From: an uncultured Halieaceae bacterium
GTDB taxonomy: Bacteria > Pseudomonadota > Gammaproteobacteria > Pseudomonadales > Halieaceae
Direction of reading: 5' to 3'
Assembly (NCBI GenBank): GCA_938074045.1
Contig: CALJGI010000020.1
Coordinates: 38,159-102,158 of the forward strand
DNA length: 64,000 nt
Position 1 is the stretch's first letter, and each line of letters opens with the position of its first letter. The notes beneath the pieces are model-generated. The model was not told the origin of the DNA and did no database searches. It saw nothing but the letters and a program-made list of their open reading frames with translations. The position numbers and the translations under genes were made by a program. This document shows positions 50,233 to 60,201 of this stretch, piece after piece.

Positions 50233-50871
50233 ATGAAGGCCGCTACCACAGACCTGAGTGATATTCTGGAATTTCTGGGCTCGCCCACGCCTGCGGCCTG
50301 GCTGGAGACGGCGGCTCGGCCCCGTAACCTTCCTCTGTTGCTGATCGATCACGCCAATTGTGAAAAAAAGGCAGCCTCTACAGCGCTGAATCTCATGTAT
50401 CGCTATGTTGAGCATTACCCTCTGCTGCACAAACTTTCGCGCCTTGCGAGGGAGGAATTGAGGCATTTCGAACAGGTCATCACGCTGATGAAGCGCAGGG
50501 ACATCAACTATCGACAAGTTAGTGCTTCGCGCTACGCAGGAGATTTGCGTGGATTGGTGAGGACGACCGAACCGGGAAGGCTGGTGGATACCCTGCTGGT
50601 TGGTGCCTTTATCGAAGCGCGGTCCTGTGAGCGATTTGCGGCCCTGGCGCCGCTCCTGGAGGACGAACTGGCAGACTTTTATCGGTCTCTGCTCAAGTCC
50701 GAAGCCAGGCACTATAAAGATTATCTGCGTCTAGCTGAAGCCGCTGCCGATGGGCGTGAGATTGAGGATCGTTGTGTTGAGATAAGGAAGCGGGAAACAG
50801 AGTTGATTGAAAGCGAAGACGCTGAGTTTCGTTTTCACAGCGGTGCGCCAGCTACTAGCTCGTCACGCTGA
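50233..50871 (+). CDS. miaE: tRNA-(ms2io6A)-hydroxylase
   Basis: A 212-residue ferritin-like diiron enzyme that hydroxylates 2-methylthio-N6-isopentenyl-adenosine at tRNA position 37. Metal ligands are visible as Glu in NCEKKAAS, EELRHFEQV (ExxH), EARSCERF and SEARHYKDY. The C-terminus is slightly extended. It overlaps the convergent lpxH gene by 9 bases. Confidence 0.93.
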   Translation: MKAATTDLSDILEFLGSPTPAAWLETAARPRNLPLLLIDHANCEKKAASTALNLMYRYVEHYPLLHKLSRLAREELRHFEQVITLMKRRDINYRQVSASRYAGDLRGLVRTTEPGRLVDTLLVGAFIEARSCERFAALAPLLEDELADFYRSLLKSEARHYKDYLRLAEAAADGREIEDRCVEIRKRETELIESEDAEFRFHSGAPATSSSR

Positions 50872-51591
50872 TATTTGAAACCTGATGAGATCGATTTCGT
50901 TGTCACTGACCCGCAGATAGTGGGAGCTGCGATGCCAGTCCCCGAGCACGATTCTTTCGCTCGGCCCATGGCTGAGATTCAGGGGATGGCGCTGTGGCCG
51001 GTGTGTATGCCCGTGGATCAAGAGCGTGGAACCGTGTGACTCCATCACACTCTGCACTTCGGATTCAGTCACATCCATGATATCGGCTGGTTTGTTACTC
51101 GTCGCCTCTGCACTCATGTCACGCATTTTCAGCGCCAGCTTGCGCCGCTCTTCCAGTGGTTCGGTCAATATCCTCGCCTGATAGGCGGGGTCTCGCACCT
51201 GTTTGCGAAATGTCTGATAGGCCTGATCCTGAGTACACAGGCTGTCGCCGTGTAACAACATCGTTTTGTGGCCCGCCAGGTCGAAGGTGTAGGGTTCGGG
51301 TAACAGTATGACAGCGCTGCGCTCGCAGAATGCCTCACCGACGAGAAAATCCCTGTTGCCGTGCATAAAGTATACGTCGGAACCGGTGGCGTGGAAGGCT
51401 TTCAATGCTCGACTGACACGACTGCTCAGCGGGCTCTCGTCGTCATCTCCTATCCAACTTTCGAACAGGTCACCAAGAATGTACAGGGCTTTGCATTCTC
51501 CCGCTGCCCTGTGGAGAAAGTTTAGCAACGCATGAGTGACTTCTGGTCGAGATTCATCAAGGTGGAGGTCCGAGATGAATAAGGAAGTCAC
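50863..51591 (-). CDS. lpxH: UDP-2,3-diacylglucosamine hydrolase
   Basis: A 242-residue peripheral membrane metallophosphoesterase making lipid X in lipid A synthesis, so the cell has lipopolysaccharide. DLHLD (8-12), GDLFESWIGDD, HGNRD and HGHTHRP are the dimetal ligands in order. It lies 11 bases downstream of ppiB on the same strand. Confidence 0.96.
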   Translation of the reverse strand: MTSLFISDLHLDESRPEVTHALLNFLHRAAGECKALYILGDLFESWIGDDDESPLSSRVSRALKAFHATGSDVYFMHGNRDFLVGEAFCERSAVILLPEPYTFDLAGHKTMLLHGDSLCTQDQAYQTFRKQVRDPAYQARILTEPLEERRKLALKMRDMSAEATSNKPADIMDVTESEVQSVMESHGSTLLIHGHTHRPQRHPLNLSHGPSERIVLGDWHRSSHYLRVSDNEIDLIRFQISA

Positions 51592-51602
51592 GTCGGCGCC
51601 GC

Positions 51603-52097
51603 TTATTCCGCGATTGAGACCGACTCAATCAGTACATCATCCAGCGGAACGTCCTGGTGCCCGCCACTGGATCCGGTTTGTACTGATTTGATCTTTTCGA
51701 TCACGTCGTTGCCTGAAGTAACCTTCCCAAAAACCGTATATCCCCAGCCCTGGGAATTCTTCGCTGTGTGATTCAGGAAGTCATTGTCTGAAATATTGAT
51801 GAAGAACTGGGCCGTTGCCGAGTGGGGGTCCATGGTTCTCGCCATGGCTATGGTGCCCGTGTCATTGCGAAGACCGTTGTCTGCCTCGTTCTCAACAGGG
51901 GCCCCGGTAGGCTTCTGGGTCATACCGCTTTCGAATCCGCCACCCTGAATCATAAAATTGTTGATGACGCGATGAAAAATTGTCCCGTCATAGAACCCAT
52001 CACGCGCGTACTGCTCGAAATTCGCCGCTGTTTTAGGCGCATTTTCGTGATCCAGCTCCAGTTCAATGGTGCCGTAGTTGGTCTTCATTATGATCAT
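51603..52097 (-). CDS. ppiB: Cytoplasmic peptidyl-prolyl cis-trans isomerase (cyclophilin)
   Basis: A 164-residue cyclophilin. [15 protein letters not shown] holds the catalytic arginine region, and [18 protein letters not shown] is conserved. No signal peptide follows the chosen start at 52097 ([13 protein letters not shown]), where AAGGA lies about 9 bases upstream. The frame is open further to 52211, but those residues are not cyclophilin-like. It is divergent from glnS and upstream of lpxH. Confidence 0.94.
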   Translation of the reverse strand: MIIMKTNYGTIELELDHENAPKTAANFEQYARDGFYDGTIFHRVINNFMIQGGGFESGMTQKPTGAPVENEADNGLRNDTGTIAMARTMDPHSATAQFFINISDNDFLNHTAKNSQGWGYTVFGKVTSGNDVIEKIKSVQTGSSGGHQDVPLDDVLIESVSIAE

Positions 52098-52306
52098 TTT
52101 GCTGTCCTTGCCATGTTTTACGGGGGCCATCATACGGATTTTTTCACCGCCGTGAAACACGAAGCGCCGCCTCGATGATGGAAATTGTGACTGATTTCGC
52201 GTGAATAGCACGAATGAGCCAGTACTACGCTGCAGCCCGTCCCGCTATAATACGCCGCCCACCGCGTCGCGCTGGGTTGAATCAACCCAATTGGACTGAC
52301 ATAGAC

Positions 52307-53977
52307 ATGAAGGAAAGCAGGGAAGCCAGTAGCAATTTTCTGGCAACTATCATCAATACTGATCTGGAAAGCGGCAAGCATGACGTCGTGGTAACGCGGT
52401 TTCCGCCTGAACCCAATGGATACCTCCACATCGGTCACGCGAAGTCTATCAGTGTGAACTTCGGTCTCGCTGAGCAATTCGGTGGACGCTGTAATCTGCG
52501 CTTCGATGACACCAACCCGGAGAAGGAGAATCAGGTTTATATCGATGCTATCCAGGATGATGTGCGGTGGCTGGGTTATCAGTGGAATGATGAGGTGCTC
52601 TACGCTTCCAGCTACTTTCATCAGCTTTATGAGTGGGCCAAATGGCTGATCAACCAAGGCATGGCCTATGTCTGTGATCTGTCCGCCGATGAAGCGCGCG
52701 AGTATCGGGGTACGCTGACTGAGCCGGGCCGAAATAGCCCCTACCGGGAGCGCACCACAGAGGAAAATCTCGCGTTACTCGAGGGTATGAAGGCTGGTAA
52801 GTTTGATGAAGGCAGTCGGGTGCTGCGCGCTCGAATCGATATGGCGTCGCCGAATATAAACATGCGTGACCCGATTCTTTATCGCATCCGCAAGTTGCAC
52901 CACCATCAAACAGGAAATGAGTGGTGCATATATCCGACCTATGACTTTGCCCACGGGCAGGAGGATGCCATAGAGGGTATTACACATTCGATATGCACAC
53001 TGGAATTTGAGGACCACAGACCTTTGTATGAATGGTTTTTGGACAACCTTCCAGTGCCCTCGCGGCCACGGCAGTATGAATTTGCCAGATTAAACGTGAA
53101 CTACACCATCACCAGTAAACGCAGGCTGAAACAGCTGGTTGAATCCGGGACCGTTAGCGGCTGGGACGATCCCCGTATGCCCACGATCAGCGGTATGCGG
53201 AGAAGGGGATATACACCAGGTTCCATCAGGACATTTTGCGATATGGTCGGCACCAATCGCAGTGACGGTATTGTTGACGTCGCCATGTTGGAACACTGTA
53301 TTCGTGATGACCTGAATGAAAATGCGCCCCGGGCCATGTGCGTGCTGAATCCGCTTCGCTTGATCATCACCAATATTGCCGAGGGACATGTAGAGCAAGT
53401 GTCAGCGCCCATACACCCTAATCGAGAGGAAATGGGGCAGCGCAGCCTGCCTTTCAGCGGCGAACTGCTGATTGATCGGGACGATTTCAGGGAGGAAGCC
53501 AATAAGAAGTTCAAGCGGCTGGTACTTGGTAAGCGTGTGCGACTGCGAAATGCCTACGTGATTGAAGCTGATGAAGTTGAACGCGATGATAACGGTGAGA
53601 TTGCCGCGGTGAAGTGTCGTCTTATCGAGAACTCCCTCGGGCAGGACCCTGCCGACGGCGTAAAGCCCAAGGGGGTGATACATTGGGTGTCGGCTGCACA
53701 GGCCAGCCGCGTTGAAATCAGGCTTTACGACAGGCTGTTCAATCACCCCGCACCGGATCGTACCGATGAAGACATGATGGTGCACATTAACCCGGATTCG
53801 CTGGTAACCATCGATGAAGCGTGGCTGGAAGGCGGACTGGAAAACGTGATGCCGGAGACGGTTTTCCAGTTTGAACGCGAAGGTTACTTTGTCGCTGATC
53901 GTTATGAATACAACGCAGAACGTCGGGTCTTCAACCGGGTCATAGGACTGCGGGATAGCTGGGGAGAAGGAAAATGA
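52307..53977 (+). CDS. glnS: Glutaminyl-tRNA synthetase
   Basis: A 556-residue class I synthetase. The HIGH motif is in [16 protein letters not shown] (about 33-48) and the KMSKS equivalent in [13 protein letters not shown] 52307 gives almost the E. coli length; the frame opens at 52214, but the extra 31 residues are basic and unlike the family. The presence of GlnRS implies direct Gln-tRNA charging. It overlaps cysS by 4 bases. Confidence 0.97.
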   Translation: MKESREASSNFLATIINTDLESGKHDVVVTRFPPEPNGYLHIGHAKSISVNFGLAEQFGGRCNLRFDDTNPEKENQVYIDAIQDDVRWLGYQWNDEVLYASSYFHQLYEWAKWLINQGMAYVCDLSADEAREYRGTLTEPGRNSPYRERTTEENLALLEGMKAGKFDEGSRVLRARIDMASPNINMRDPILYRIRKLHHHQTGNEWCIYPTYDFAHGQEDAIEGITHSICTLEFEDHRPLYEWFLDNLPVPSRPRQYEFARLNVNYTITSKRRLKQLVESGTVSGWDDPRMPTISGMRRRGYTPGSIRTFCDMVGTNRSDGIVDVAMLEHCIRDDLNENAPRAMCVLNPLRLIITNIAEGHVEQVSAPIHPNREEMGQRSLPFSGELLIDRDDFREEANKKFKRLVLGKRVRLRNAYVIEADEVERDDNGEIAAVKCRLIENSLGQDPADGVKPKGVIHWVSAAQASRVEIRLYDRLFNHPAPDRTDEDMMVHINPDSLVTIDEAWLEGGLENVMPETVFQFEREGYFVADRYEYNAERRVFNRVIGLRDSWGEGK

Positions 53978-55359
53978 CGCTGCACATCTTCAATACCTTG
54001 GGGCGGACCAAGCAGCCCTTTGAACCGGCGGATCCTGAGCGGGTGACCATGTATGTATGTGGCCCCACAGTCTACAACTACGCGCACATTGGCAACGCCC
54101 GCCCCGTGGTGGTTTTCGATGTATTGTTTCGCCTGTTGCAGACACATTACGACGACGTTGTTTACGCCCGCAATATCACGGATATCGATGACAAGATTCT
54201 TGCGGCCATCAAGGCGAGTGGTGAAGACATGGGTGTGTTCACCGAACGGTTTGCGCAGCAGTATGAAGAGGATATGGCGGCTCTGAACGCCTTGACCCCC
54301 ACCTTGCGCCCGCGCGCGACGGACAATATTGAAGCGATGCTCGCGTTTATAGAAGTGTTGATTGCCAAGGAGCACGCCTATGAGTCACAGGGCCATGTCT
54401 TGTTCGCGGTGGAGTCCATGGCCGAATATGGCGCGCTGTCCAATCGGTCGCTGGATGACATGCTCGCCGGTGCCAGGGTGGAAGTGGCTGACTACAAACG
54501 CTATCCCGGTGATTTTATTTTGTGGAAACCATCTGTCGAAGATGAGCCAGGTTGGGACAGTCCATGGGGCAGGGGACGACCGGGTTGGCATCTGGAATGC
54601 TCCGCCATGATTCGTGAGCACCTGGGCGATAGCATCGATATACACGGTGGCGGCCAGGATCTGATTTTTCCACATCATGAGAATGAAATTGCCCAGAGTG
54701 TCTGCGCTCATGGGGGCGAATATGTGCGCTATTGGATGCACAACGCATTTCTCGACATGAACGGTGAGAAAATGTCCAAGTCCATTGGGAATGTGGCGAC
54801 GGTGAATGATCTGCTAAAGAGTTACCGTGGGGAGGTGCTGCGCTATGCCTTGCTAAGCGCGCATTATCGTTCTCCACTGGATTTCACGGATGAATTGTTG
54901 TCCAACGCTGAAAAATCATTGAATAGGCTTTACGGGGCATTGCGTGCTTCTGCCGAAGTGGATATAGACATGGAAATCACCCTGGAGGGTGAAGCGTTCT
55001 ATACCGCCTTGAATGACGATCTGAATACCCCTCGGGCTATTGCTGCACTGCATGATCTCGCCAGTGAGCTGAACAAGGCTGAACATGACGAGAAAGCATT
55101 GTTGAAAGGGCGCTTGTTAGCGGCCGGGGATTTACTCGGAATGTTATGGCAGGACCCCGAAGAGTGGCTCCAGGGTGGTGCTGCGGAACACGCGATATCC
55201 GGGGACGAGGTAGAGCTTCTGATTGCAGAGCGATTGGCGGCGAAATCAGCGCGAGACTATGCTCGCGCCGATGAAATCCGCGAGCAGCTCACTGCCGCGG
55301 GGATCTCGTTAGAGGACGGCAGAGATGGCACTCAGTGGCGTCGACTCACGCAGTCGTAA
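53974..55359 (+). CDS. cysS: Cysteinyl-tRNA synthetase
   Basis: A 461-residue class I synthetase. [19 protein letters not shown] contains a zinc ligand and the HIGH-type motif, WHLECSAM and HHENEIAQS carry the other zinc ligands, and EKMSKSIGN is the KMSKS loop. Its start overlaps the glnS stop (ATGA). The 3' end overlaps the convergent folD by 14 bases. Confidence 0.97.
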   Translation: MTLHIFNTLGRTKQPFEPADPERVTMYVCGPTVYNYAHIGNARPVVVFDVLFRLLQTHYDDVVYARNITDIDDKILAAIKASGEDMGVFTERFAQQYEEDMAALNALTPTLRPRATDNIEAMLAFIEVLIAKEHAYESQGHVLFAVESMAEYGALSNRSLDDMLAGARVEVADYKRYPGDFILWKPSVEDEPGWDSPWGRGRPGWHLECSAMIREHLGDSIDIHGGGQDLIFPHHENEIAQSVCAHGGEYVRYWMHNAFLDMNGEKMSKSIGNVATVNDLLKSYRGEVLRYALLSAHYRSPLDFTDELLSNAEKSLNRLYGALRASAEVDIDMEITLEGEAFYTALNDDLNTPRAIAALHDLASELNKAEHDEKALLKGRLLAAGDLLGMLWQDPEEWLQGGAAEHAISGDEVELLIAERLAAKSARDYARADEIREQLTAAGISLEDGRDGTQWRRLTQS

Positions 55360-56197
55360 TCGAGCGCTCTCCAGACACGACACTCTGCATAATAAGCGTA
55401 TTGATGGTCATGGGGCCGACGCCACCGGGTACTGGTGTGTACGCTGCTGCGCGTTCCGTGAGGGGACCCAGTTCAATATCTCCCACGCCACCGGGATGAT
55501 AGCCGGCATCAATAACAACGGCGCCGTCTTTTACCCAGTCAGCCCGGATAAATTCGGGCTTTCCTACTGCGCCCACCAGTATATCAGCCTGGCGCACCAG
55601 GTCAGGCAGATTTTGTGTTCGTGAGTGACAGATGGTCACCGTTGCGTGTTCCTGCAGCAGCATCATCGCCATGGGTTTGCCCAGAATAGGACTGCGTCCT
55701 ACGACCACGGCGTGCTTGCCTTTAATTGCGATATCATAAGCCGCCAGGATACGCATGATGCCCTGTGGCGTGGCGCAGCCATAGGCCTCTTCACCCATGG
55801 CCATGCGGCCAAATCCCAGGCAGGTTACTCCATCTACATCTTTTTCCAGCGCAATAGCATCAAAACAGGCACGTTCGTCGATTTGTTCTGGAACGGGATG
55901 TTGCAACAGAATACCGTGGACATCCGTATTGGCGTTAAGCGATGCAATTTTCTCCAGTAATTGTTTCGTGGTGGTGCTCGATGGCATTTCCACAGCCATT
56001 GATTCCATCCCTACACGGCGGCATGCATTACCCTTCATTTTTACGTAGGTGGCCGAAGCTGGGTCGTCGCCAACCAGAATAGTGGCAAGAATCGGGATTT
56101 TGCCGCCAGATTTTTCTTTTAGAGAAGTGACCCGCTGACTCATTTCTTGTTCAGTCTGCTGGGCCAGTGTTTTTCCGTCGAGTACGATAGCTGGCAT
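55346..56197 (-). CDS. folD: Methylenetetrahydrofolate dehydrogenase/cyclohydrolase
   Basis: A 283-residue bifunctional enzyme interconverting one-carbon forms of tetrahydrofolate. [12 protein letters not shown] contains the catalytic Tyr-x3-Lys, and [16 protein letters not shown] with [10 protein letters not shown] are the cofactor and C-terminal signatures. The start at 56197 ([14 protein letters not shown]) has AGGA about 10 bases upstream; an ATG at 56215 would add six residues. Confidence 0.96.
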   Translation of the reverse strand: MPAIVLDGKTLAQQTEQEMSQRVTSLKEKSGGKIPILATILVGDDPASATYVKMKGNACRRVGMESMAVEMPSSTTTKQLLEKIASLNANTDVHGILLQHPVPEQIDERACFDAIALEKDVDGVTCLGFGRMAMGEEAYGCATPQGIMRILAAYDIAIKGKHAVVVGRSPILGKPMAMMLLQEHATVTICHSRTQNLPDLVRQADILVGAVGKPEFIRADWVKDGAVVIDAGYHPGGVGDIELGPLTERAAAYTPVPGGVGPMTINTLIMQSVVSGERSITTA

Positions 56198-56294
56198 TGC
56201 TGGAATCCTGTTCATTTAACGTGCGGCGCATTCTCGCACCTGAAATTCTGTCGCGATAGTGGTAATTGCGCCGCGATAATGGGCATTTACGACA

Positions 56295-56323
56295 TTGACG
56301 ATGGGTTGGGTGCCGAGTATGAT
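56295..56323 (+). promoter_or_regulatory. Candidate sigma-70 promoter of the tRNA cluster
   Basis: TTGACG (56295-56300) and TATGAT (56318-56323) are 17 bases apart, each matching 5 of 6 consensus positions. The bases after the -10 (TCGCGCTCC) form a GC-rich discriminator, as in growth-rate and stringent-controlled stable-RNA promoters. Transcription would start near 56330, 50 bases before tRNA-Pro. Confidence 0.65.
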
Positions 56324-56379
56324 TCGCGCTCCTGAATCATGGGAGATACGCCACCGCAAATATTTGGTGGTATAGGCGT

Positions 56380-56456
56380 CGGGGTATAGCGCAGTCTGGT
56401 AGCGCGCCTGCTTTGGGAGCAGGATGTCGGGAGTTCGAATCTCTCTACCCCGACCA
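56380..56456 (+). tRNA. tRNA-Pro (UGG anticodon)
   Basis: A 77-base cloverleaf with acceptor stem CGGGGTA pairing with TACCCCG, D-arm GCGCAGTCTGGTAGCGC, and anticodon stem CCTGC/GCAGG with TGG at 56414-56416. It has a T-arm with GTTCGAATC, discriminator A and an encoded CCA end. First gene of a three-tRNA cluster. Confidence 0.97.
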
Positions 56457-56488
56457 TTTTTTCCAAGTTTTCAGGACATGTCAGTATG

Positions 56489-56564
56489 GTGGCCGTAGCT
56501 CAGTTGGTAGAGCCCAGGATTGTGATTCCTGTGGTCGCGGGTTCAATCCCCGTCGGCCACCCCA
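56489..56564 (+). tRNA. tRNA-His (GUG anticodon)
   Basis: A 76-base cloverleaf: acceptor GTGGCCG pairs with CGGCCAC, then discriminator C and encoded CCA. A G at 56488 provides the extra 5' G(-1) needed by histidyl-tRNA synthetase. The anticodon loop TTGTGAT contains GTG. T-arm GGGTTCAATCC is normal. Confidence 0.97.
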
Positions 56565-56584
56565 TTTTCGACTGCCCTCTCCAT

Positions 56585-56661
56585 GCGCCCATAGCTCAGC
56601 TGGATAGAGCAACGGCCTTCTAAGCCGTAGGTCTCAGGTTCGAATCCTGATGGGCGTGCCA
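56585..56661 (+). tRNA. tRNA-Arg (UCU anticodon)
   Basis: A 77-base cloverleaf: acceptor GCGCCCA pairs with TGGGCGT (one G-T pair), anticodon stem ACGGC/GCCGT with loop CTTCTAA (anticodon TCT), T-arm AGGTTCGAATCCT, discriminator G and encoded CCA. It is the last of the cluster. A 6-base stem (TTCCGG/CCGGAA, 56678-56694) follows but has no T-tract. Confidence 0.97.
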
Positions 56662-56769
56662 ATCCGGGCAGGGTGTATTCCGGTGAAACCGGAAACGCCG
56701 CCATGCTCATCTTTAACTACATCCAACGCCCGACGGGACATTAAGATTTACATTCGCTAGACTCGGGCT

Positions 56770-57159
56770 ATGAAAAACCGGGAAGTCCCGACTATGGTGA
56801 CCGAACGCAGACTGCCTTTTCGATATCAGCTCGATGCCCCTTGTGAATTTAGCTGGGAAACCTTAGCGGCGACACCAGTCTCCCGGACCGCACGAACGGT
56901 CAACATCTCTTTAAACGGTGTACTACTGAGTTGCGATCACGAGTCAGCGGAGCTTTTTATGCAGCAGCAGGCGTATCCTCCGGAAGCCTGTATATCCGTC
57001 GAACTGCCGGAGCGCGCGGGCACTGTAGTGGCACAGGCGCGTCAGGTGGTGCATCGCCGACTCTCCCAGAATATTTTCTACCTTGGTCTCGAGTTCACAG
57101 GTTTTGAAGACGGCTCTAAGAAGGTGTTAAGCGACTATTTGATGCGCATTCATGGCTAG
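56770..57159 (+). CDS. PilZ domain protein
   Basis: A 129-residue single-domain protein. RRLPFRY (about 14-20) gives the RxxxR motif and NISLNGVLLS (about 45-54) the (D/N)xSxxG motif of cyclic-di-GMP-binding PilZ domains; both are complete. It should be a c-di-GMP effector, target unknown. ATG 56770 and ATG 56794 are both possible starts; the second has GGGAAG upstream and would just spare the RxxxR motif. Confidence 0.85.
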   Translation: MKNREVPTMVTERRLPFRYQLDAPCEFSWETLAATPVSRTARTVNISLNGVLLSCDHESAELFMQQQAYPPEACISVELPERAGTVVAQARQVVHRRLSQNIFYLGLEFTGFEDGSKKVLSDYLMRIHG

Positions 57160-57206
57160 TATCGATCCACAAAGAACACCTTAAAAGATGCGCGCTGCGA
57201 TGGCTT

Positions 57207-58223
57207 TCAGAGTACTATTTCCGCCATCGCCGTCAGTAAGGCCTCATCCCCATGAACCAGTAAGGTGGTGACTGGTGTTTTTTTCCAGTCCTGCAATTTC
57301 TCTGCGATTCTCTCTCGTGGACCAACCAGCGATATTTCGTCGGCAAATTCGTCTGGCACGGCCGCAATAGCCTCATCTCGCTTACCGGCAAAGAACAAAT
57401 TCTGCACTTCCTCAGCGGCATCGCCATAGCCCATGCGATTCATCAGCTCTTTATGAAAATTGCGTTTTTTGGAACCCATACCACCCACATAGAATCCGAG
57501 CATAGCTTTCACGGGATACAGGGCGGCCTGTAAATCGTCATTGATGTCTACGATGGTGTGAACAGTTATTTCAAAATTCTGACTGGCACCCACGAGTTGA
57601 TCCGCATAGACCTCGGGTCGATAGGGTGAGTAATACAATGGCAGCCAGCCGTCGGCGATCTCTACTGTCTGGCGCACATTTTTCGGCCCCTCCGCGCCAA
57701 TGAAGATTGGTACGTCGGCTCGCAGCGGATGAGTTATAGATTTCAGCGCTTTGCCCATACCCCAGCTTCCCGCTCCGGAATAAGGTAGTGGATAGTGTGG
57801 TCCGTCAGCAGTGACCGGTGCCTCACGCCGCAAAACCTGGCGGATAATGTCAACATACTCGCGTGTGCGGGAGATGGGCTTGCTGTACGGCTGACCATAC
57901 CAGCCCTCTACGACCTGCGGGCCTGAAACACCCAGGCCCAGGATCATGCGGCCATTGGAGAGATGGTCCAGGGCGAGCGTAGCCATGGCGCAGGCGGTCG
58001 GCGTGCGGGCCGACAACTGGGCCACACCTGTGCCCAATCTGATTTTCTCTGTGTGTGCGCCAATCCAGGTCAGCGGAGTAAAACAATCATTCCCCCAGGA
58101 CTCCGCGGTCCATACCGAATCATAGCCCAGCCGTTCCGCGGTTTGAGCGGCTTCTACGTGGGCATTGCCAGGCGCCAGCGCCCCCCAGTATCCCAACTGC
58201 AATCCCAATTTCAGATTTGTCAT
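57207..58223 (-). CDS. LLM (luciferase-like) class oxidoreductase, F420-type family
   Basis: A 338-residue bacterial-luciferase-like TIM-barrel protein. MTNLKLGLQLGYWG at the start, AERLGYDSVWTAESWGND (about 31-48), RLGTGVAQLSARTP and MILGLGVSGPQVVEGWYG are typical of LLM oxidoreductases usually labelled F420-dependent in actinobacteria. Whether it uses F420 or FMN here cannot be told, and no F420 synthesis gene is in the window. The start at 58223 has AGGAAA upstream; the frame opens at 58259. It is divergent from moaC. Confidence 0.8.
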   Translation of the reverse strand: MTNLKLGLQLGYWGALAPGNAHVEAAQTAERLGYDSVWTAESWGNDCFTPLTWIGAHTEKIRLGTGVAQLSARTPTACAMATLALDHLSNGRMILGLGVSGPQVVEGWYGQPYSKPISRTREYVDIIRQVLRREAPVTADGPHYPLPYSGAGSWGMGKALKSITHPLRADVPIFIGAEGPKNVRQTVEIADGWLPLYYSPYRPEVYADQLVGASQNFEITVHTIVDINDDLQAALYPVKAMLGFYVGGMGSKKRNFHKELMNRMGYGDAAEEVQNLFFAGKRDEAIAAVPDEFADEISLVGPRERIAEKLQDWKKTPVTTLLVHGDEALLTAMAEIVL

Positions 58224-58354
58224 GGCTTGTGTTTCCTGTGTGTTGTTGACCAGAAACATTAAAACCGGAGTGATATCGAATTAATAGCTGGAGCGGTCAA
58301 TATGTTCATACTGGGTCAATTGTTGTCTGCGGTGGTGGGGAAGTGGTTGCGAGC

Positions 58355-58360
58355 TGTATA
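58355..58360 (+). promoter_or_regulatory. Candidate -10 box of moaCDE
   Basis: A consensus TATAAT lies about 29 bases upstream of the moaC start. No good -35 is found at 16-18 bases, so the promoter may need an activator. No molybdenum-cofactor riboswitch fold is recognisable in such a short leader. Confidence 0.35.
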
Positions 58361-58388
58361 ATAGGCGGTTTGGGAAACAGGGGTGGTC

Positions 58389-58892
58389 GTGAACGATCTG
58401 ACGCACATTGATAGTGACGGAAACGCCCGGATGGTGGATGTGTCAACCAAGGCAGATAGCCGGCGGGAAGCCTGTGCCGGTGCCAGGGTGCTCATGCAAC
58501 CGTCTACTCTGGATCTGATCATCAATGGTGGCCACGCCAAGGGAGATGTATTCGCGACAGCCCGAATTGCTGGTATCCAGGCTGCAAAGCGTTGTGCTGA
58601 TTTGATCCCTCTTTGCCATCCGCTGCCATTGAGCAGCGTTGAGATCATACTGGATGCAGACCGGGAAAACTCCAGCGTCATAATCGAGGCCCGTTGCGTT
58701 GTAACCGGTAAGACCGGGGTAGAAATGGAGGCGCTGACGGCGGCCAGCGTAGCCGCATTGACCATTTATGATATGTGCAAAGCCGTTGATCGGGGCATGG
58801 TCATTGAGCATATATGTGTGTATGAGAAGCGCGGGGGTAAATCCGGGGATTGGCAGCGGGATGAGTTGGGTGAGTTGAATAATGAAGATTGA
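58389..58892 (+). CDS. moaC: Cyclic pyranopterin monophosphate synthase
   Basis: A 167-residue enzyme of molybdenum-cofactor synthesis acting after Moa[38 protein letters not shown], and [24 protein letters not shown] are the conserved active-site blocks. Two GTG starts are possible (58383, 58389); the second is preferred because AGGGG is about 6 bases upstream and the protein then begins MNDLTHID. moaA is not in the window. Confidence 0.95.
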   Translation: MNDLTHIDSDGNARMVDVSTKADSRREACAGARVLMQPSTLDLIINGGHAKGDVFATARIAGIQAAKRCADLIPLCHPLPLSSVEIILDADRENSSVIIEARCVVTGKTGVEMEALTAASVAALTIYDMCKAVDRGMVIEHICVYEKRGGKSGDWQRDELGELNNED

Positions 58893-59136
58893 TGTCTTGT
58901 TTTTTGCGCGTATTCGCGAACAACTGGGCGTGTCGAGATTGACGGCCCAGGTTGAGCAGGATATTACCCTGGAACAACTCCAGCTATGCCTTGCCGAGCA
59001 GCACGCTTCGCACTGGAGTGAGGTGCTCGGTGGAGAAAACGTCGTCCGCGCGGTCAATCAAGTTGTTGCGGAGAACGACCAGGTTCTGGCTGAAGGGGAC
59101 GAAGTGGCGTTCTATCCCCCGGTTACAGGTGGATAA
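58882..59136 (+). CDS. moaD: Molybdopterin synthase sulfur carrier subunit
   Basis: An 84-residue ubiquitin-like protein ending in VTGG, the C-terminal Gly-Gly that becomes thiocarboxylated. [11 protein letters not shown] at the N-terminus and [11 protein letters not shown] at the end are typical. It overlaps moaC by 11 bases and precedes moaE by 2 bases, as expected for the MoaD-MoaE heterotetramer. Confidence 0.95.
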   Translation: MKIDVLFFARIREQLGVSRLTAQVEQDITLEQLQLCLAEQHASHWSEVLGGENVVRAVNQVVAENDQVLAEGDEVAFYPPVTGG

Positions 59137-59138
59137 CG

Positions 59139-59612
59139 ATGACAGCCTTCCAGCCTGATTGTGCAGTTGTCATCACCCGTGAAGATTTTAGTCAGGATGC
59201 GCTGCAGGCTGAGATATTCGCTTGTGGCGGCAGCGCCGGGGCGCTGGCTACCTTCGTCGGACTGGTGCGAGGCGCGGGCCCGAATGGCGTAATTGAAGCG
59301 ATTGAGGTGGAGAGCTATCCCGGTATGACTGAGTCCAGCATCGCGGCCATTTTTGAAGAAGCTGCGCAGCGCTGGTCCTTGCTCGCCGTGCGGGTTGTGC
59401 ACAGGGTAGGTCGTCTCGAAGCGGGTGAGCAGATAGTTTACGTAGGTGTCAGCAGTTTACACCGGCGGGAGGCTTTTGCCGCCTGTGAGTTCATTATGGA
59501 CTATCTCAAAACCCGTGCACCCCTCTGGAAAAAGGAGCTTGGCACCGGTGGAGCGTGGTGGGTTGAAGCGCGTGACACCGATACAGAGGCGGCAGAGCGC
59601 TGGGGGCTTTGA
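59139..59612 (+). CDS. moaE: Molybdopterin synthase catalytic subunit
   Basis: A 157-residue subunit transferring sulfur from MoaD to precursor Z. ALATFVGLVRG (about 31-41), HRVGRLEAGEQIVYVGVSSLHRREAFAAC and the catalytic-lysine block YLKTRAPLWKKE are present. It is full length. It ends the moaCDE operon; an 85-base gap follows. Confidence 0.96.
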   Translation: MTAFQPDCAVVITREDFSQDALQAEIFACGGSAGALATFVGLVRGAGPNGVIEAIEVESYPGMTESSIAAIFEEAAQRWSLLAVRVVHRVGRLEAGEQIVYVGVSSLHRREAFAACEFIMDYLKTRAPLWKKELGTGGAWWVEARDTDTEAAERWGL

Positions 59613-59697
59613 TCGCGCTGTAGCTGTATGCCCCCCGGGGCTAACGTTCCATGGACATTCATTTTCAGAATCACATTAATTTATTTCAGGTATAGGT

Positions 59698-60174
59698 ATG
59701 AGTTTTGATCCCCGTCTTTTCCGTGATGCGCTGGGCCAGTTTCCAACTGGAGTCTGCGTTGTGACCGCCAGCCCGGCGGGTTTTGCTGCATTCGGCATGA
59801 CTGTAAATTCCTTCGCGGCGGTGTCCCTTGATCCGCCACTTATTTTATGGAGTCTGCAAAAGGACAGCGAGCTTGCTGATGCCTGGTCGGAAACGAATGT
59901 ATTTGCTGTCAATGTCCTGAATTCCGGGCAACAGGACCTATCCAGCCGATATGCTCGCAAGAACGAACATGACCTCCACCCGGACCACTACTTTATCGGT
60001 GAGGCAAACGTGCCGGTGATAAAGGATGCTGTCGCTTCCTTCGAATGTGAGCTTGATGCCAGACATGACGGTGGTGATCATCTGATATTGGTTGGTCGCG
60101 TGGTCGAAATGGAAAATGGTCCTCACACCGAGCCGCTAGTGTTTCACGGTGGTCGGTACCGGGTGCTAGACTAA
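59698..60174 (+). CDS. Flavin reductase-like FMN-binding protein
   Basis: A 158-residue split-barrel protein of the flavin reductase family (short HpaC-like type). GQFPTGVCVVTA (13-24), GMTVNSFAAVSLDPPLILW (33-51) and FAVNVL match the FMN-binding core. It probably supplies reduced flavin to an oxygenase; the partner is not evident, though a luciferase-like oxidoreductase lies 1.5 kb upstream on the other strand. Confidence 0.85.
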   Translation: MSFDPRLFRDALGQFPTGVCVVTASPAGFAAFGMTVNSFAAVSLDPPLILWSLQKDSELADAWSETNVFAVNVLNSGQQDLSSRYARKNEHDLHPDHYFIGEANVPVIKDAVASFECELDARHDGGDHLILVGRVVEMENGPHTEPLVFHGGRYRVLD

Positions 60175-60201
60175 GTCTCACAGGAAGCGGAGACCATCTG
60201 A

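Noticed and set aside
56678..56694. Stem TTCCGG/CCGGAA after tRNA-Arg as an intrinsic terminator
   Set aside because: Only 6 base pairs and no following T-tract.
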